A DNA stretch of 64,000 bases, taken from positions 62,001 through 126,000 of the forward strand of contig NZ_LQOM01000040.1 of assembly GCF_002101595.1 (NCBI RefSeq), in the 5' to 3' direction. The DNA comes from Mycobacterium celatum (GTDB lineage Bacteria > Actinomycetota > Actinomycetes > Mycobacteriales > Mycobacteriaceae). The translations under genes were made by a program, and so were the position numbers. Position 1 is the first letter of the stretch. Each line of letters opens with the position of its first letter. Below are positions 62,565-64,000 of this stretch, piece by piece. A model generated the notes under the pieces. It was not told the origin of the DNA and made no database searches. It saw nothing but the letters and a program-made list of their open reading frames with translations.

Positions 62565-64000
62565 ATGGGTGAGCAGCCTGGCATTGCACCGATCGGGACG
62601 CAATTCGGCCGCTACAAGATCCGCGCGCTGCTTCGCCACACCGGCGTCGGTCAGGTCTACGAGGCCACAGACACGGCCAAAGAACGCACGGTCGGTCTCA
62701 CGCTGCTGCCGCCGACCGTGGATCGTGATCGGTTCTTCCGCGAAATGGACGTCGTCGCGGGGCTGAAAGAACCGCACGTCATCCCGGTCCTCGACTGGGG
62801 GGAGATCGACGGGCGCTGCTATGTCGCGACGCAATGGGTGCCGGGGGAGACGCTTCAATCGCTGGTGGCCACATTCGGGCCAGTCGACGCGGTACGCGCG
62901 GTGGCAATCATCGAGCAGATCGCCGCGGCTCTCGACGCTGCGCACGCTGTTCGGCTGATCCATCGGGATCTCAAGCCGGAGAACATCGTTGTCACCGACG
63001 AGGGCGACGCGTACCTGCTCGGCCTCGGCATTGCCGACCCGACACTGAGCGCGCCCGGGCCGACGGCGACTTCCTATGCGTATATGGCACCGGAGCGTTT
63101 CGACCAAGGGCCCGTGACCAACCGCGCCGACGTCTATTCGCTCGCCGCTGTCCTGACCGCCATCCTGACCGGCGACCGGCCGTTCCCCGCCGCGACGACG
63201 GTGGGCCAGGTCATCAAGGCCCACCTGACCGCCCCGCCACCCAAGCCCAGCTTGGCCCGGCCGCACGCCATTTCGGCCCGGTTCGACGGCGTCGTCGCGC
63301 GCGGAATGGCGAAGAATCCCCAGCAGCGGTTCGCCACGGCGGGCGATCTCGCTCGCGCCGCCCGCGACGCGCTCGCGGGCGCCGGGGAGGCACCCACGAT
63401 GGTTCGCCGGGCCAGCGACCTCGGGAAGGTCATCGCCGCTCGGCGCGGCGGCGGCCGTCTCCCCGACCCGATTCCCAACCTGGACTTCTACTCACAGGAG
63501 TCCGCCGCGCCGCCGTGGCGGCGCTCCAGGCTGCTGCCGCTGGCGATCGGTGTGGTGGCGCTGCTGGTGCTCGCTGCTGTTGGCGTCGTCGTGTGGCGGG
63601 TGGCCGCGACGGGCGGAGAACCGCACGCCCAACCGTCGGCCGCGCCGAAAACGTATCAACCGACCGTGCTGCCGTTCACCGGGCTCACCGGTCCGGAGGG
63701 CGTGGCGGTGGACCCGGCGGGCAACGTCTACGTCGCCAACATCGACAACGACCGGGTGCTGAAGCTGGAGTCCGGCACAACCACCCAGACCGTGCTGCCG
63801 TTCACCAACCTGAAGGAACCGTACGGCCTGGCGGTCGACAAGGACGGCAACGTCTACGTCGCCGACACCGACGGCAACCGCGTAGTGAAACTCGATGTGG
63901 GGACAACCAATCAGACTGTGCTGCCGTTCGACGGGCTCAACCGGCCAGAGGGGCTTGCGGTGGACACGGCGGGCCGCGTCTACGTCGCCGACACTCTCAA
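62565..64000 (+). CDS. PknD-like receptor with degenerate (pseudo)kinase domain and NHL sensor, 3'-truncated
   Basis: Single-pass membrane protein, 478 residues visible before the window ends. The kinase-like domain (about 12-275) resembles PknD but lacks key residues: the glycine loop is RHTGVGQVY; the VAIK lysine is Thr46 (VGLT); the DFG aspartate is Gly153 (LLGLGIA). HRDLKPEN (133-140) and APE (175-177) are kept. A juxtamembrane linker follows, then one helix (about 323-345, LLPLAIGVVALLVLAAVGVV), then an extracytoplasmic beta-propeller of NHL repeats (at least three: consensus TVLPFxGLxxPxGLAVDxxG and VYVADTDxNRVxKL). It lies next to ackA, where H37Rv has pknG on the opposite strand. Probably a scaffold or sensor rather than an active kinase. 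The frame has no internal stop. Confidence 0.93.
   Translation, partial: MGEQPGIAPIGTQFGRYKIRALLRHTGVGQVYEATDTAKERTVGLTLLPPTVDRDRFFREMDVVAGLKEPHVIPVLDWGEIDGRCYVATQWVPGETLQSLVATFGPVDAVRAVAIIEQIAAALDAAHAVRLIHRDLKPENIVVTDEGDAYLLGLGIADPTLSAPGPTATSYAYMAPERFDQGPVTNRADVYSLAAVLTAILTGDRPFPAATTVGQVIKAHLTAPPPKPSLARPHAISARFDGVVARGMAKNPQQRFATAGDLARAARDALAGAGEAPTMVRRASDLGKVIAARRGGGRLPDPIPNLDFYSQESAAPPWRRSRLLPLAIGVVALLVLAAVGVVVWRVAATGGEPHAQPSAAPKTYQPTVLPFTGLTGPEGVAVDPAGNVYVANIDNDRVLKLESGTTTQTVLPFTNLKEPYGLAVDKDGNVYVADTDGNRVVKLDVGTTNQTVLPFDGLNRPEGLAVDTAGRVYVADTL

Overview
The window reads as chromosomal DNA of a slow-growing-type, non-tuberculous Mycobacterium. It is uniformly GC-rich, and the genes are mycobacterial hallmarks: the dnaK-grpE-dnaJ-hspR operon, clpB behind a HAIR operator, ttfA, fba, the F420-dependent fgd1, pta-ackA, metZ, ndhA and fadE7. 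Short interspersed GC-rich repeats and leaderless promoters are frequent. No rRNA, tRNA, CRISPR array, IS element or prophage was found. All M. tuberculosis comparisons (Rv numbers) are from memory, not from a search.

Layout. 1-3824: dnaK (5' end missing), grpE, dnaJ, hspR, one translationally coupled heat-shock operon. 3891-8254: accessory genes (aldose 1-epimerase-like protein, type II flavohaemoglobin, aquaporin, GAP-family membrane protein, proline-rich membrane protein). 8404-25643: clpB, ttfA, SDR, pyrE, lipoprotein, SpoU methyltransferase, GH76 mannanase, a single-chain A+B CoA-transferase, DedA, fba, an Rv0361-like protein, a DUF3151 protein, a CDF metal exporter with a palindromic operator, an M50 protease, a small secreted protein, an Rv0358-like protein, purA and a hotdog thioesterase. 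This block corresponds to Rv0385-Rv0356c of H37Rv but lies in the opposite orientation relative to dnaK, and several H37Rv genes are absent. 25884-32728: WS/DGAT acyltransferase, purT, rhodanese, metZ, then a tandem pair of Tat-exported GH5-like hydrolases. 32815-41207: a minus-strand cluster (TetR, two SRPBCC proteins, monoamine-oxidase-like flavoenzyme, SDR, large Orn/Lys/Arg-type decarboxylase, NDH-2).

41689-42512 holds a type VII-like HepT/MntA toxin-antitoxin locus. Its MntA carries an N-terminal XRE HTH domain, its promoter overlaps a perfect palindrome, and its HepT gene is interrupted by an amber codon. 42577-47296: a YihY-like membrane protein, a cytochrome P450, an orphan KasB-like ketosynthase and a frameshifted COG4705 membrane protein. 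47321-51671: a tight five-gene operon (SDR, fadE7, fadE, tetR, NAD(P)-binding protein) with a 20-bp palindrome just upstream. 51760-58230: DUF3054 and TIGR02206 membrane proteins, an acetyltransferase, three coupled luciferase-like monooxygenases, a haemophore-like secreted protein and a metallo-beta-lactamase-fold hydrolase. 58267-64000: fgd1, pta (carrying an in-frame interspersed-repeat insertion), ackA, and a PknD-like receptor whose kinase domain has lost the VAIK lysine and the DFG aspartate, cut off by the window edge.

The observations that most deserve follow-up are the pseudokinase-NHL receptor, the XRE-MntA/HepT locus with its broken toxin, the repeat expressed inside Pta, the palindromic operators at the CDF gene and the fadE operon, and the decarboxylase/amine-oxidase cluster.
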